This document shows, piece after piece, positions 22,689 through 33,930 of a stretch of DNA of 64,000 nucleotides. Location of the stretch: assembly GCA_963082975.1 (NCBI GenBank), contig OY720350.1:7025488-7089487 (forward strand), written 5' to 3'. The notes under the pieces are model-generated. The model saw only the letters and a program-made list of their open reading frames with translations. It made no database searches and was not told the DNA's origin. The stretch is from Labia minor. Lineage: Eukaryota; Arthropoda; Insecta; Dermaptera; Spongiphoridae. Made by a program: the position numbers and the translations under genes. The first letter of the stretch is position 1; each line of letters starts with the position of its first letter.

Positions 22689-23457
22689 ATTTTTTCCTCT
22701 TTGTTTAGTATCATAGTCAAGAATTTGATTTCATCAACAAGAATTTTGATGAATAAGGTATCTTAGATAACCCCTCCCCCCTCCGTCACACTTTTCTATT
22801 CATATTATATTATATTTTATTTGACTTTATTTAGCTTATTTCATTTCTTTAAATGTTTAAATAATTGTTATCAAAATTATTTGGTAATAAAGTAAAGTAA
22901 GTAAGTACATATAGTAAAGTAAAATTGTATTCTATATCTATTTATTTAAGAATCAGATTAAATTTGTAATTTTCCGTGATTTTGATATCAATTTAATTTA
23001 TTATAATATCTATAAAATAAAAAAGTATCATTATAATAAAAAAAAAATCTTAAAAAATTAAACGTTTCCTTGAGTTTATTATTATTATCATTATTAATAA
23101 TATTATTATTGTTTTTTTTTAAGTTAATTTTGTTAATTTGTTAAGACAGCACGCATAGATAGCACGCATAGATAGCACGCATATTGCATTCCAGCGCGTT
23201 CACCCGGCCACTAATTGAATCAACAACAACAACCGGTCCACATATTCTCCACTCTACTAGATCTCGAATATATATATATATATATATAATAAGGTCGTGC
23301 CAATTAAACTGGAGGGAAAGATATCACTAACTAAAAAAAAAAAAAAAATCCTGTCAACCAACTAGACAACCGGCAACCTTCAACAATCTTCGAGCTGTAT
23401 CTTCAAGAATAAGCAGCCAGCTGTACGGTCACTCGCTTTCGATAGAAATAATTAAAG
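22689..23457. other. AT-rich DNA with short tandem repeat
   Basis: Three copies of ATAGATAGCACGC at about 23153-23182, a (TA)n tract at 23270-23289 and an A-run at 23334-23347. No gene. Confidence 0.5.
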
Positions 23458-23690
23458 TAGTGTTTTCCAACCTGTGGGGCGCGAGACTTGTAAAGGGGAC
23501 GCGAATGTATTAGAAACAATTTTTTTTCTAAAATCTATAAAATCATTTTCGATTTTTTTTCAATTTTTTCAATATTGTTACTTTATTGTGTGAGTATTTA
23601 TTAAATTAGATTATTACAAAAATTATGGGGGGCGCAAGAATTTTTTTTAAAAAAAGGGGGGCGCCGGTTCAGAAAGATTGGAAACCATTG
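23458..23690. mobile_element. hAT-type MITE with 8-bp target duplication
   Basis: Left end TAGTGTTTTCCAACCTGTGG, right end GATTGGAAACCATTG. Perfect AATTAAAG repeats flank it at 23450-23457 and 23691-23698. GGGGCGCGAG-like motifs sit inverted inside both ends. 233 bp, non-coding. Confidence 0.86.
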
Positions 23691-23698
23691 AATTAAAG

Positions 23699-24012
23699 AA
23701 AGATATATAACAGTCGTTTTTTGTTTTGTTTTTTTTTTGCAATTTTTACACAAGATAACAATTATATTTCTGTGAGTTTTTAAATAAAAGAAAATTAAAT
23801 ATTAACTAAACTTTTATATAGAAAGTCTCTCATTTTATTACCCAAGTTAAAGATATATTTTCAAAAATTAAATTTTTCTATTATATATTTTTCGAAATGC
23901 CTTGAAATAAAGAAATTGATATAGAAAATTTTAAATGAAACGGAATATTAAATTTAGTTTTCTAATTAATAATAATTTGATAATTAATTTTGTAATTTAA
24001 ACAAAAACAAAA
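23699..24012. other. AT-rich DNA
   Basis: Nothing recognisable. Confidence 0.4.
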
Positions 24013-24299
24013 AACCTCTGACTTTTTTGAACGTCGTACGCAAGGACAACACCTATTTAGTCGGTTATATCAATTAGGTGACCAATGATCAGTAGAACGG
24101 GTCCTATCAACCTTTACCTTGATTTTCTTGATCGGAGGCACTACTTTTTATCTAATAGCTTCCCAATTTTGGTCCCGGAGGCTGGGTTGATGCCGTCCCA
24201 TAGACCCCAGCTAGAAAAATTCCATTGCCAGGTCCGGAACTTGAACCTGAAACCACGAGAATGTGAGGCAGCTTCGCTACCTACCACCCTGTGGCGCCT
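24013..24299 (-). repeat. tRNA-derived SINE (family C), copy C1
   Basis: On the minus strand the copy starts GGCGCCACAGGGTGGTAGG, has a degenerate B box (GGTTTCAGGTTCAAGTTCC region) and continues through the SINE-specific body (CCAGCTAGGG counterpart, GATCAAGAAAATCAAGGTAA, AGGTTGA, GATCAT) to a hairpin-forming GTCCTTGCGTACGAC-like stretch and a T-rich tail. The least conserved of six copies. Confidence 0.82.
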
Positions 24300-24922
24300 T
24301 CTAGTAATTAATTTAAATATAATGATCCAATAAGTATATAATCTTAGTTTGTTAAGACAATATTCATAAATAAATACATCTATTTGAAGGAAATCTATTA
24401 AAGGTAATAATAATTACAAACTGACCTTAGTCTTGGGGAGAGGGCTTGAGAAGAGTATTAAACCCCTAAATTTGTTTTAATCAGTAAACCTCAGAAACGG
24501 ATGTGTTAGTTATAGTTAGTTCATAAGTTCAGCAATAAATTGAATATTTTTATTTTATATTTATGCGAAATATTTTTTTTTTCAAGATTCTGATCGTGTA
24601 TTTCATTAATTATGAAAATACTGAATATTAATAATCGAAATGTTTTTTACACGCCTATGCTTTTAGAGGGAATAAAAAAAAATAGATTAAAAAAATAGAA
24701 GATCCGACCCAAGCGTGCGTGCTTTAAGAATAATAAATTGAGGCTTATTCCATGATCCATTGATGAAGGTCGTGTCTAGATACTTAATCAAAGAATTTTA
24801 GTATTAACGTCAACTAGAAATTGATCTTGTAAAAAACAAAATAGATGGAAAAGACATAATTAATTTAAAATTCAACATTTTACCTTATCAATAATATAAT
24901 ATATATAAAAGAAAAAAAACAA
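24300..24922. other. AT-rich DNA between two SINE copies
   Basis: No gene. The two flanking SINEs are in the same orientation 620 bp apart. Confidence 0.4.
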
Positions 24923-25207
24923 AACCTCTGACTTTGTACGTCTTACGCAAGGACAACGCCTATCAAGCCGGTTCTATCAATGAGGTGTCCTATGATCAGT
25001 AGAACGGATCCTCTCAAACTTTACCTTGATTTTCTTGATCGGAGGCGCTATCTATCAAGTAGGTTTTCCTCAATGTTGTTTCCGGAGGCTGGGTTGACTC
25101 CGTCTCATAAGACCCCAGCTAGGGAAATTCCCTTGCTAGGCCCGAGACTTGAACCCGGGACCATTTGAATGTGAGGCAGGTTCGCTACGCACACACCCAA
25201 TGGCGCC
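24923..25207 (-). repeat. tRNA-derived SINE (family C), copy C2
   Basis: Minus strand: GGCGCCATTGGGTGTGTGCG, then GTAGCGAACCTGCC (A-box region), then GGTCCCGGGTTCAAGTC with the B-box GGTTCAAGTCTC. The SINE body and a pyrimidine-rich end CAGAGGTTTTGTTTT follow. Polymerase III would transcribe it from the minus strand. Confidence 0.88.
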
Positions 25208-25316
25208 CTTATAATATATATATATATATATATTGACTTTAGATCCTCCTCCTTCGTATCTTTTTTTTTATTTATATACTTACTATATATATTTATAATT
25301 TGCTTTTATCTACTAT

Positions 25317-25347
<31 letters not shown>

Positions 25348-26038
25348 GGTATGAGTTTATTTATTGATTATTTTCCTGAAATCCATTTTCTTTGTTAATT
25401 TTCTTAACACAATCACTAATAATTATATTTAATTTTTCGTAGAAATATATATATATATATCGAGAGAGATGAATAAAGACTAATTTAGCAAATATTTACA
25501 GGAGAATTATATTGCAATAGATTGACATATGTGATATGTGAAATTCTTTTATCTTATTCCACAGGTTTTATTCGTTTTCATTCCAAAACATAAAATAAAA
25601 AAAATATAAAACTGGTTTCATCTCCCAAAGATAATTTTCTGTACTTTTTTATTAATTTACTAAAAATTTCATAGAACTTAAATAAAAATATTTTTCTAGT
25701 CGGGGCAAATTAAAATTCATTTTATCCTTTTTTTTAATATTATAATTTTTAATAGAAAGAAAAAATATCTTTCAAAAAATTTTGTGACCTCGAAGTGTTG
25801 TATTTTTAAAAATTTTCATCATTTTTATACCATTATAATTAAATGAATATAAATTTTTATTTTTTATATTCTGAATAATTTTTAACAAATTTCGAGAATA
25901 ATTTATGATAATTATTATTTTTATTGTTATTATTATTATCAATATTTGGAAGATGGACTACAGGATTTTATTTTATAATTATTTTTCTTAATTTTATTAT
26001 TTTAATGAAAACTTTAGCAATTCTTTCATATCCATTTT
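25208..26038. other. AT-rich DNA with microsatellites
   Basis: (TA)n at 25217-25234, (TAA)n at 25325-25347, (TA)n at 25446-25460. No gene seen. Confidence 0.5.
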
Positions 26039-26081
26039 TACTATCTCGCCAAAGCTAGTACTGCGATCACGAAAATTTGAG
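26039..26081 (+). repeat. Family A 5'-end fragment preceding copy A5
   Basis: TACTATCTCGCCAAAGCTAG, then TACTGCGATCACGAAAATTT, is the first about 45 bp of family A. It stops and is followed by the 230-bp unit I and then a whole family A copy. Confidence 0.75.
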
Positions 26082-26083
26082 AA

Positions 26084-26316
26084 AAGTGAAATATTTTACT
26101 TTTTATTAATATAATCAATTATTCACACACAAGAAAAGTGTTTAACTATTTATTAGATTTGAAATTATTTGTTTGTATTTAAAATTTGTATTTTTTTTTT
26201 TTTGCTTTTGGAATCCAGTGATCATAAAAATAAAGTAACTATTAAGACATTTTAGTTTTATTTATGTGTGTGTGTTTCAATATGAATGTAATATTACCTT
26301 AAAGTCGGTATTTTAT
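26084..26316 (+). repeat. Repeat unit I, copy 1
   Basis: About 230 bp ending exactly where family A copy A5 starts. The same unit, highly similar, precedes copy A8 at 36642-36862. Landmarks are GTGAAATATTTTACTTTTTA, CACACAAGAAAAGTGTTTAA, GCTTTTGGAATCCAGTGATC and CAATATGAATGTA. Being joined to the same element at the same base in two places suggests it is part of a longer family A variant. Non-coding. Confidence 0.75.
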
Positions 26317-26915
26317 TACTATCTCACCAGAGATAGTATTGCGATCACGAAAATTTTCGATTTTAAGATTTTGATGTTTTTATATGTTTTGAAGGTTTCT
26401 GAATCAATTTCACTAAGGTTTAGAAAATTGTCTCTCTCTCTGTGTGTGTATTTATGTAGACAAGATTACGCAGAAACGGTTTGAGCTAGAATCATAAAAT
26501 TTGGTATACGGGAATTATTCAAAATTTGTAGTTTTCTATCAACTTTTGAGAAATGTAGCTCAACCGGAAGAGGGTCATTACCTACAACGTTTTGATTTTT
26601 TTCCCTCTAAAGTGACCGTAAAAATAAAGATATATGTTTGATAATTTTTCACATGATTAAAAATTGTATAAAACTGCTATATATAGATTTTCAGCTTGAT
26701 TGAATCGCTGAAAGTACCAGAATTAATTTTTTAACACTGCAATATTCACGCGCCAACACGTGACGTGGTACCATCAACAAAGAGCCAAACATGCACTGGT
26801 TTAATAAATATTATTTATTAATTTTAACTTATAATTTATAAAATTTAATTTAAATATAATATATGTTATTTAATCCAATTCAAATTGCGAGATACTAGTA
26901 TGAAGACACTCCAGC
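26317..26915 (+). mobile_element. Family A Helentron-like element, copy A5
   Basis: Full length: TACTATCTCACCAGAGATAG hairpin, TTCGATTTTAAGA, (CT)n(GT)n, conserved body, AT block, and a terminus GCGAGATACTAGTATGAAGA-CACTCCAGC in which the hairpin stem is altered relative to other copies. Confidence 0.88.
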
Positions 26916-27095
26916 ATATTATTAATGAATCTATTTGAAAATGTTAATTTTATTTAATATAAATAAATAAATAATTTAATAATAAAAACTTTAAAAAGGA
27001 TCGACTGATTGTACAATATTTCTACGAAAATATTCCATCATTAATCAAATAATCATTAGAAATGTTAAAATGTACAAATTTTATTTATTTATTTA
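26916..27095. other. AT-rich DNA with (ATTT)n
   Basis: TTTATTTATTTATTTA tract near 27080-27100; no gene. Confidence 0.4.
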
Positions 27096-27545
27096 TTTAC
27101 CATATTTGGGGAATTGCTCCGGGAATGTAAAAAAACTAATGATATAAGATTTCCATATTTATCCAAGAGACAGGCGTCATTTACCTAATCCTTTCACCAT
27201 AAGCAAGAGAGTGGAGATGATAAAAGAGTTTCTATCACTCGTATATGCATTGACCCTATCAGATACGTTTTACGGGAAAAATGCCCGCTCAATGGGGCGT
27301 GGCTGTAAATAAATGAACGTTATACATCTGGAAGGGCAAATACTCCACTCGTGTTACCAGCGAAGCAATGAATTATTATACCAGGACACATTATGTGCAG
27401 TCGAGGTTGTTTAAATCCACCTTGGGAGACAAAAAGTCACGAACAGTGGACACTTGTCACTGTAGAATAGAATAGCATAACGTAATCGAGGTTCCCCAAG
27501 GGCCAAGGAAAAATAGAAAGGGCAATTGAAAACAAAAGAATAAAA
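27096..27545. other. GC-richer non-repetitive island
   Basis: About 450 bp of complex, clearly less AT-rich sequence with no second copy in the window and all frames interrupted. It includes CAATGGGGCGTGGCTG (a KLF/Sp-like GC box) and several balanced stretches up to GGTTCCCCAAGGGCC. In so AT-rich a genome such an island is the expected look of a conserved non-coding or regulatory block, or a non-coding exon; neither can be shown here. Confidence 0.35.
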
Positions 27546-27680
27546 AAAAATCTTTATTTATATTTAATGTTTAGATTAGATCAAAACATTTTATTATTAT
27601 TTTATAATAATGTCATATCTAAAATGTACTTTTAATATTTGATAATTTTATTCTTTTTTTATTTTATTTATATATTAATC
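27546..27680. other. AT-rich DNA
   Basis: Nothing recognisable. Confidence 0.3.
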
Positions 27681-27688
27681 TCTTACAA

Positions 27689-28015
27689 CATAATAATAAC
27701 CAACGGCCCGCGGGCCAACTGCGGCTCGCGTCCACATAAAGTGCGGCCCGCAAACATTTAAAATTTATATGATGGCCGGTCCTTATTCAAATGTTTTAAT
27801 GATTTTTATCAAAATATTGAGTTATTTCTAATGTTATTCATTACTAAAGTAAATATCATATCAATTTTGTCAATTGTGGTTATTTTATGATAAATTTTCT
27901 TCATCGTTTTCTGAAAATATAATTTTCATTCACCAACAAAACCAATGTTAATGGCCCGCTTAAGCTTGGTTGTTTTTAATTTTGGCCCGCATTACTAAAA
28001 GGTTTATCATCCCTG
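27689..28015. mobile_element. hAT-type MITE (GGCCCGC family)
   Basis: Inverted ends built on CAACGGCCCGCGGGCCAACT and TTTGGCCCGCAT...CATCCCTG. The flanks are TCTTACAA (27681-27688) and TCTGACAA (28016-28023), a 7/8 match expected for an aged hAT target duplication. The left outermost bases are degenerate. The interior has GGCCCGC repeats in both orientations and no coding sequence. Confidence 0.65.
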
Positions 28016-28177
28016 TCTGACAACAACAACAATTAATTTTATGTAATACTATTTTGAACAAATTTCTTGTAGAAATTAAATATAAAATTTTCAAATAATG
28101 TAAATTGAATAATTGAAATTTAAAATTTTCTATAATAATAATAATAAAAAAAAAATGATTATATTCTTTTCAATTTT

Positions 28178-28732
28178 TACGATTTTCGATGTTGAGATTT
28201 TGATGATTTTATACGTTTTGAATGTTCCTGAATCATTTTCACTAAGGTTGAGAAAAATGTATGTGTGTATGTATGTAGACAAGATTACACAAAAAGGGTT
28301 TGAGCTAGAATCATGAAATTTGGTACATGGGCATTATTCAAAATTCTTAGTTTTCTCTCTACTTTTGAGAAATGTAGCTCAACCGGAAGAGGTTCATTAC
28401 TTACAACGTTTTGATTTTTTTCCTCTAAAAATACAGATATATGTTTGATAATTTTTCACATGATTAAAAATTGTATAAAACTGCTATATATAGAATTTCA
28501 GCTTGATTGAATCACTGAAAGTACCAGAATTAATTTTTTAACACTACAATTCTCACGCGCCAACACGTGACATGGTGCCATCAACAAAGTTCAAACATGC
28601 GCTGGTTTAATAAGTATTATTTATTAATTTTAATTTACAATTTATAATTAATTAAATTTAATTTAAAATATAATATATTATGTTATTTAATCCAATTCAA
28701 ATTGCGAGATTGTCGAGTAGAGACACTCCAGC
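28178..28732 (+). mobile_element. Family A Helentron-like element, copy A6
   Basis: Lacks the first about 35 bp (starts ACGATTTTCGATGTTGA). Carries a short GTGTGTATGTATG microsatellite, the conserved body and the terminus GCGAGATTGTCGAGTAGAGA-CACTCCAGC. Confidence 0.86.
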
Positions 28733-29635
28733 TAATTTTTGTTAAATTATATATCATTTAATAACTATTTTATGCTTAAATATGTAGATATTTCTGAATT
28801 TCGTAAAGTTTTCTTTTCACTTAATTCATATATTTTTTTTTTCATCAAATCTTCTTGCATCACTTCCTCTTCTTATGCTGAAACTGAATCGATTAGTTTC
28901 GTTAACCTGTTTATGTTAATCGCACAACACACATACAAATGGCATCAACTTTTTGTAATGCTGCGTAAAAGACAAAAACAAAACGCCCTCAGTTTGTTTC
29001 TTTAAATTGACACCCTTCACCTCCTCCCTGTAAAATCAATTCACATAACTTTCGCCTTTCACACCTCCACCCACAATATAGGGTGGTAAATAATTTCTGC
29101 ATAATACTCATTTCTCTATTCTTCGATCCACAATGGAAATTAAATAAAAACAATTGTTTATTTTTTTTTGATGAGTGAAAAGGTCAAAAACCAATTCGAT
29201 TTGATTATATAATATTGTATCTAAAGATTTAGATCGTGCTAAATTGTTTCTTTCAGGTATTTATTATCTCTTTCACCAACAGCCTCCTAATGAACAAAGT
29301 TTATTTAAATTCGGGAGAGGCAAGAATTGAATATATATATATATATCCATAAATTATCTTACGTTTTCTCTTTCTTTTAAAGAACACGAAATTCACTGAA
29401 AGTTACAATTTTATCCAGTCACCACATAATTATATGTATATATATAAACGGACTTGGTTGTATCCATAAACTTTCACTAAAAAATAGATTATTTACTTTA
29501 CTTTACATTAGAATATAAAAATAAATAGTTACAATATTTTATTCTTTAAATGTTGATGTTTTCAGGGAAATTGTGTATTTTGTTTAAAGTATTCGGATCC
29601 ATGATCATTGCAGGCGGATCATACGAAAAACATAC
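28733..29635. other. AT-rich DNA with a less AT-rich patch
   Basis: 28850-29090 is less AT-rich and contains an open plus-strand frame ending at 29003, but its translation has no recognisable domain and begins in low-complexity sequence. (TA)n near 29331-29345. No gene called. Confidence 0.35.
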
Positions 29636-29672
29636 CAATACAATACCTCCCTTACTATCGTCGGTCGGTAAA
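29636..29672 (-). repeat. Family B 5'-end fragment
   Basis: Contains AATACCTCCCTTACTATCGT followed by CGGTCGGTAAA, the outermost about 35 bp of family B on its minus strand, exactly to the CCGACCGACG subterminal repeat. Nothing else of the element is present. Confidence 0.7.
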
Positions 29673-29802
29673 TATATTAGAGCCTTATTTTGGATGGATT
29701 TTTAACCACAATGGGGCCTTTGCCCTCCTATTTTATTTTATTTTATTTTTTATAAAATTATACATTTCGTAGTTTCAAAATAAAACTTTAATAAAAAAAA
29801 AT

Positions 29803-30219
29803 CTGGAGTGTCTCCACTCGACTATCTCGCAAATTTCATTTGGATTAAATAACATATATTATTCAATCCAGCTTAAAGTCTTTATATATAGCAGTTTTAT
29901 ACAATTTTTAATCATGCCAAAAACTTTCCAACATATATCTTTATTTTTACGTCAGTTCAGAGGAAATAAATGAAAACGAGGTAGGTAATGACCGACCCTC
30001 TTCCGAAAACTAATAGACAACTACGAATTTTGAATAATGCCCGTGTGCCAAATTTCATACTAGCTCAAACCCTTTTTGCATAATCTTGTCTACATACACA
30101 CATACATTTTTCTCAAACTTAGTGAAACTGACTCAGGGACCTTAAAAACGTATTAAAACATCAAAATCTCGACATCGAAAATTGTCGTGATCGCAATACT
30201 ATCTCTGGCGAGTCAGTAA
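29803..30219 (-). mobile_element. Family A Helentron-like element, copy A7 (internally deleted)
   Basis: Minus orientation, both ends present: CTGGAGTGTCTCCACTCGAC on the left and CTGGCGAGTCAGTAA on the right. About 150 bp between the AT block and the CAGCTTGATTGAA counterpart is missing, along with most of the microsatellite. Confidence 0.86.
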
Positions 30220-31133
30220 TAATTGATATAATCTGTAAGTACAGTTGATTAAGAAATCAATTTATGAATTTTTATCCATTTATGTTCAATTCAAAATTTT
30301 GATAAAAGTAATTTTTATTATATTCAACGATTTGATGTCTTTGTCCAGTCATCTTGTTGAAAAATTGCTAATTAGTTTGACGGGTCTTTTTTCTCTTTGA
30401 ACGAGAATAACAAAGTCCACGTCCTAACTGTTGAATTTTCTCGTTATTATTCCTCGTTGTTGTCATTCATTTTGCATCTTGCGAGTAAATAAGCGTCTAG
30501 TTCCTCTCCCCTTTTAAGTTTCAAGCCTCAAGTCATTCTGACAAATTCTTTTTTCCTATTTCTATTTCTAGATTTCCTGAATCGCTTCAACGCATTGTTA
30601 TTTTTTTTATTTATTTATTTATTTATTTATTTAAACAAGATTAGTTGAATTGTTGTTCAAATTTCAAAACAGTCTCAAAAAATGTTCAATTTTATTTATT
30701 TATTTTTCAAATCAAGTTTAAAATTCTAAAACTTTCTTCAAAATAATTTAATTTTGAATAAAAACTTAAAAAATATCGTTCTTTGAAATGAAAATAAAAA
30801 AAAGGTAAATTTTAAAAACTTTTTTCCTATTCATATAAAATAAAAGATGAACATTACGACAAGAAATACCCAAAATAAACCTCTAGCAGTTATACTTAAT
30901 AACTTAATTCCTACTCTCTCTCACACCCCTCTCTTTTTGAGAATTAGTTTAACAAAATAATTGGAAAATAAATTATTTAAATTTTTAATATATTTAATAA
31001 TTATTAATATTCTATGAATTATTAGTTTTATTACTATAAAAATGTAACGTGAAAAGTGTAGAGTAATTTTACAACACACTTTGGGCCTCCTTTGGTCTTT
31101 TGTTCAACTTTAATGAAATAACAAAAATCAAAC
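30220..31133. other. AT-rich DNA with a patch at 30340-30600 and (ATTT)n
   Basis: 30340-30600 is less AT-rich, unique in the window, with no coding frame. (TTTA)n at about 30610-30632 follows. No gene. Confidence 0.4.
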
Positions 31134-31141
31134 TATTATTG

Positions 31142-31517
31142 CAGTGATTCTCAACCACGCTAGATTTTCAAAAGTGTTCCGCGAGATTATGAGGCTCTTA
31201 AACATTTCCGACTTTTATTCTAAATTCTTTCAATTTTTTCAATTTTTGGGACCACATTTTTCAATATGATAAACTTTTACACTTATCTTTTACTTTGTGT
31301 GCCGCCAAATTTTTAAACCCTGAAAAGTGTGCCGCGGTAAAAAAAAAGTTGAGAATCACTATATTTATATTTATTATTTATTATATGTTTATTATATACT
31401 ATAAATAAAATTATTAATATTTAATATTTTTATTAATATTTTTCTTTTTCTTTGTGTGCCGCCAAATTTTTAAACCGTTAAAAGTGTGCCGCGGTAAAAA
31501 TAGGTTGAGAATCACTA
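31142..31517. mobile_element. hAT-type MITE with duplicated right end
   Basis: Left end CAGTGATTCTCAACCACG preceded by TATTATTG (31134-31141); outer right end GGTTGAGAATCACTA followed by the same TATTATTG (31518-31525). A second right end lies inside at 31340-31361 (GTTGAGAATCACTA). The segment from GTGTGCCGCCAAATTTTTAA through the right end and about 70 bp of flank is tandemly duplicated, so the duplication took place after insertion. GTGCCGCGG motifs match the elements at 6221 and 49077. Confidence 0.82.
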
Positions 31518-31525
31518 TATTATTG

Positions 31526-32236
31526 TTTATTAGATACTATAAATAAAATTATTAATATTTTTTTTCACTATTATTATTTATTTATCTTTTTTTTTAGTTT
31601 ATTAAATAATAAATAACGAAATTGATATATAATACTATTTACAAAGAGAATAATAAACTGTCACGAATGCTCTTTAATTATCATTCTCATTTTATGTAAT
31701 TATTACATCCAATAATTAAATCTAATCAAATTATACTAATATATTTTATTTTAATATATAAAAAAAAAATTGATTAATAAAATAATTTAAAATTTAATAT
31801 TGTATATAAAAATATATAAGTATAAAAATTTTACTTTTTATGAGTTTTATTAAAATCAAATAATAATTTCTTCCTATAAATTTATATTTGTGTAAACAAA
31901 ATTTTTTTAAAATCAACTTGACTTGCATGATTATTTCTTTCTAGAATACTACAATATATGTATTTAACATTTATAATGAATAATCCACTGATAAACGTTT
32001 CTATTCTTATGAATGAACGATAAATCGATTTCATTCATTTCCAATACGCCTCTCATTCATTCACATTCTCGTGTTTAAAATAATGATAAACTTAATACAA
32101 TACCTACTCAACTACAACTACAACAACAACAAAAAAAAAACAAATGACAAACCTCGACAGGAAATGGACATATTTGGATGAAGTCTTTTTGTCTTTCTCG
32201 TTATTTATATGTTTTTTTTGTTTGTTTTTGTTTTAG
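31526..32236. other. AT-rich DNA, no gene seen
   Basis: Long A/T tracts up to 31950, then a slightly richer patch at 31990-32200 with a CAACAACAAC run at 32120. It leads into the pyrimidine tract of the exon-like block at 32237. Confidence 0.4.
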
Positions 32237-32319
32237 ATCGAGTGAATGAGTATTTTACTTGATCTCCACGAGCTTTGCGCTGCAACATTATTAAGGATCA
32301 TCGATTACGATCGAGATTG
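32237..32319 (+). CDS. Candidate 5' coding exon, unknown gene
   Basis: A block bounded by a strong acceptor (TTTGTTTGTTTTTGTTTTAG) and a consensus donor (TTG/GTGAGT). An ATG at 32246, directly preceded by an in-frame TGA, opens a frame to the donor. It encodes MSILLDLHELCAATLLRIID followed by YDRD and ends in phase 2. The residue mix is protein-like (leucine-rich, acidic/basic at the end) and unlike AT-rich noise nearby. I do not recognise the protein. The splice signals and the start context fit a first coding exon, and a possible next exon lies near 33531-33603. It could also be a non-coding transcript exon with a chance ATG. Confidence 0.4.
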
Positions 32320-33191
32320 GTGAGTTGTCATTCTTTCAAAATTTATTTATTTATCTTAATATGAATTATTTTGATCTTTTTTTAAATAAATTATGTGGAT
32401 TTTTATAATCACATTTAAATACGATTAAAAACAACATTAATACTTAAATAGTATGTATATATATATTTATTTTGAAAATATTCCTGATATTATTATTTTT
32501 TTGGATAAATAAAAAAAGTCTTACATTAGAATAAAAAATAAAAAGAAATGTCTTTCTTTGTTTTTTTGTAAATCTTCATTATGTAATTTTTTTTATCTAT
32601 TTCCAAAGAATATTTTCTGAAATTTCTCTTTTGTAACAACACCTTCACGTAACTATTTTAATTTTAATTAAATAGTATAATTATTTCATATATAGCAATA
32701 GTAGAAAGATTAAATATTCATTTAAATAATAAGAATGTACTTATTACTTATTATTTGTTCATGATCGTCATTTTCAATATTTCATATTGGTTTGATGAAT
32801 CACAAAGTTATTGCCTTATTTATAATGTCAGGAGTGGTTTGTGTGTATGAGTGTGTGAGCCATCCTAAATGAGGACGCACCATTTTTAGTTAGCAACTAC
32901 GAAAAAATAATTCATCACGATGAATCCACCTGTCTACAATTTGATAATAAATCGTATATCAACTGACAGGACAATTTAATAATAATTATTTTTTTTTTTT
33001 ATTAATGCAAACAAAACAGTTGGTATATTTCGAAAGACTTTGAAGATTTCAAATCCTAAAAAGGAATTTCACTTAAGTGAATCCCAATATAAACTACGAA
33101 TATAAGAAATAATCACTTATCGCATCCAAATTATTATCAAAGAGGATAAAAGTTAAAATATATAAAACAATTATTTGTTGTATTTATTATA
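32320..33191. other. Putative intron, AT-rich
   Basis: If the exon at 32237 is real, this is intron sequence. A patch at 32810-32960 is less AT-rich. No element recognised. Confidence 0.3.
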
Positions 33192-33262
33192 TATGTGTGA
33201 GGCATGGTCTATGACCTTAGGTGACGAGAGTAGATTTAAAAGCATTTATGGGCCAAAGAAAG
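33192..33262 (+). pseudogene. LINE ORF2 fragment, same family as 20855
   Basis: Encodes CEAWSMTLGDESRFKSIYGP then KKDE, nearly the same as the start of the fragment at 20855 but with about 25 bases missing between SRFK and IYGP. Only about 70 bp remain. It shows the IYGP motif that is broken in the 20.9-kb copy. Confidence 0.7.
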
Positions 33263-33530
33263 ATGAGGTCACTGGGGTCACTATTGTATTCAATTCTTTC
33301 TTTTTCCGTTAAAAAAATGCAAAATAAATTAACTAACAAAAGTATAAATAAATAATATTTTATTTCAAAAATTGAATAATATATAAATAAATGAAACATT
33401 CTTACAAACTAATTTCAATATATTAATTAAAGAACATAAATACATACCTATTCATAATATTTTTTTAAAAGGATTATCTCTTTCTAATAGTTTATTAACT
33501 TTTCTCCCTTTTATTTCTTGGTTGCCCGGT

Positions 33531-33603
33531 AGTGTGAATAGGAAATCTACCTCACAGGCGCTCTCGAGGGGACGTTTCATCATTTGGTCCGATTAGATCT
33601 CAA
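33531..33603 (+). CDS. Candidate second exon after 32237-32319, unknown gene
   Basis: Two acceptor sites are possible. A long pyrimidine tract ending CCCGGTAG at 33530 would give, in phase with the previous exon, CVNRKSTSQALSRGRFIIWS then D and a stop at 33594-33596. A CAG at 33557 would give W then RSRGDVSSFGPIRSQ to a CAA/GTGAAA donor at 33603. Both frames are open in the phase set by the first exon, which is suggestive but not strong over so short a length. The local sequence is less AT-rich than its surroundings. No family recognised. Confidence 0.25.
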
Positions 33604-33721
33604 GTGAAAGCTAAAAAAGACATAACAATTAGAGCACAAAAAGAGTAACCAAATAATAAATAATTTTACTATCGGCTTCCATCTCCTACTGATTTTATTC
33701 TATTTAAAAGTCTAGTAAGTT

Positions 33722-33930
33722 TTTATAACGTTTTTATCAACATCTCTTCATGTCTATCTTATGACAAATTGAAATCGATTTTTCATCAATTTTAATGTAA
33801 TTAACAATTAATTGCTTTAATATTTGAATTTTAGAAAGCAAATGAAAACTAAAAGCGCCCAACGTTTTTTGTTGTATATGAAGCAATTTATCCATAAACT
33901 TTGTCAAGCTTATAGAAAAATTATTTTATT
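33722..33930 (+). repeat. Repeat family F, pieces F1 and F2
   Basis: 33722-33800 (ATAACGTTTTTATCAACATC, ACAAATTGAAATCGATTTTT) matches the F1 piece at 42345. 33855-33930 (AACGTTTTTTGTTGTATATG, AAGCAATTTATCCATAAACT) matches 43119-43196 in reverse. The GTCT microsatellite has shrunk to a few bases here. Confidence 0.55.

Noticed and set aside
23153-23182. Three tandem ATAGATAGCACGC units as a possible CRISPR-like or satellite array
   Set aside because: Units are contiguous without spacers and only three in number: a minor short tandem repeat.
24085-25168. Plus-strand frames at 24085-24333 and 24980-25168 with similar proteins
   Set aside because: Their similarity comes from lying antisense in two copies of SINE family C, not from a gene family.
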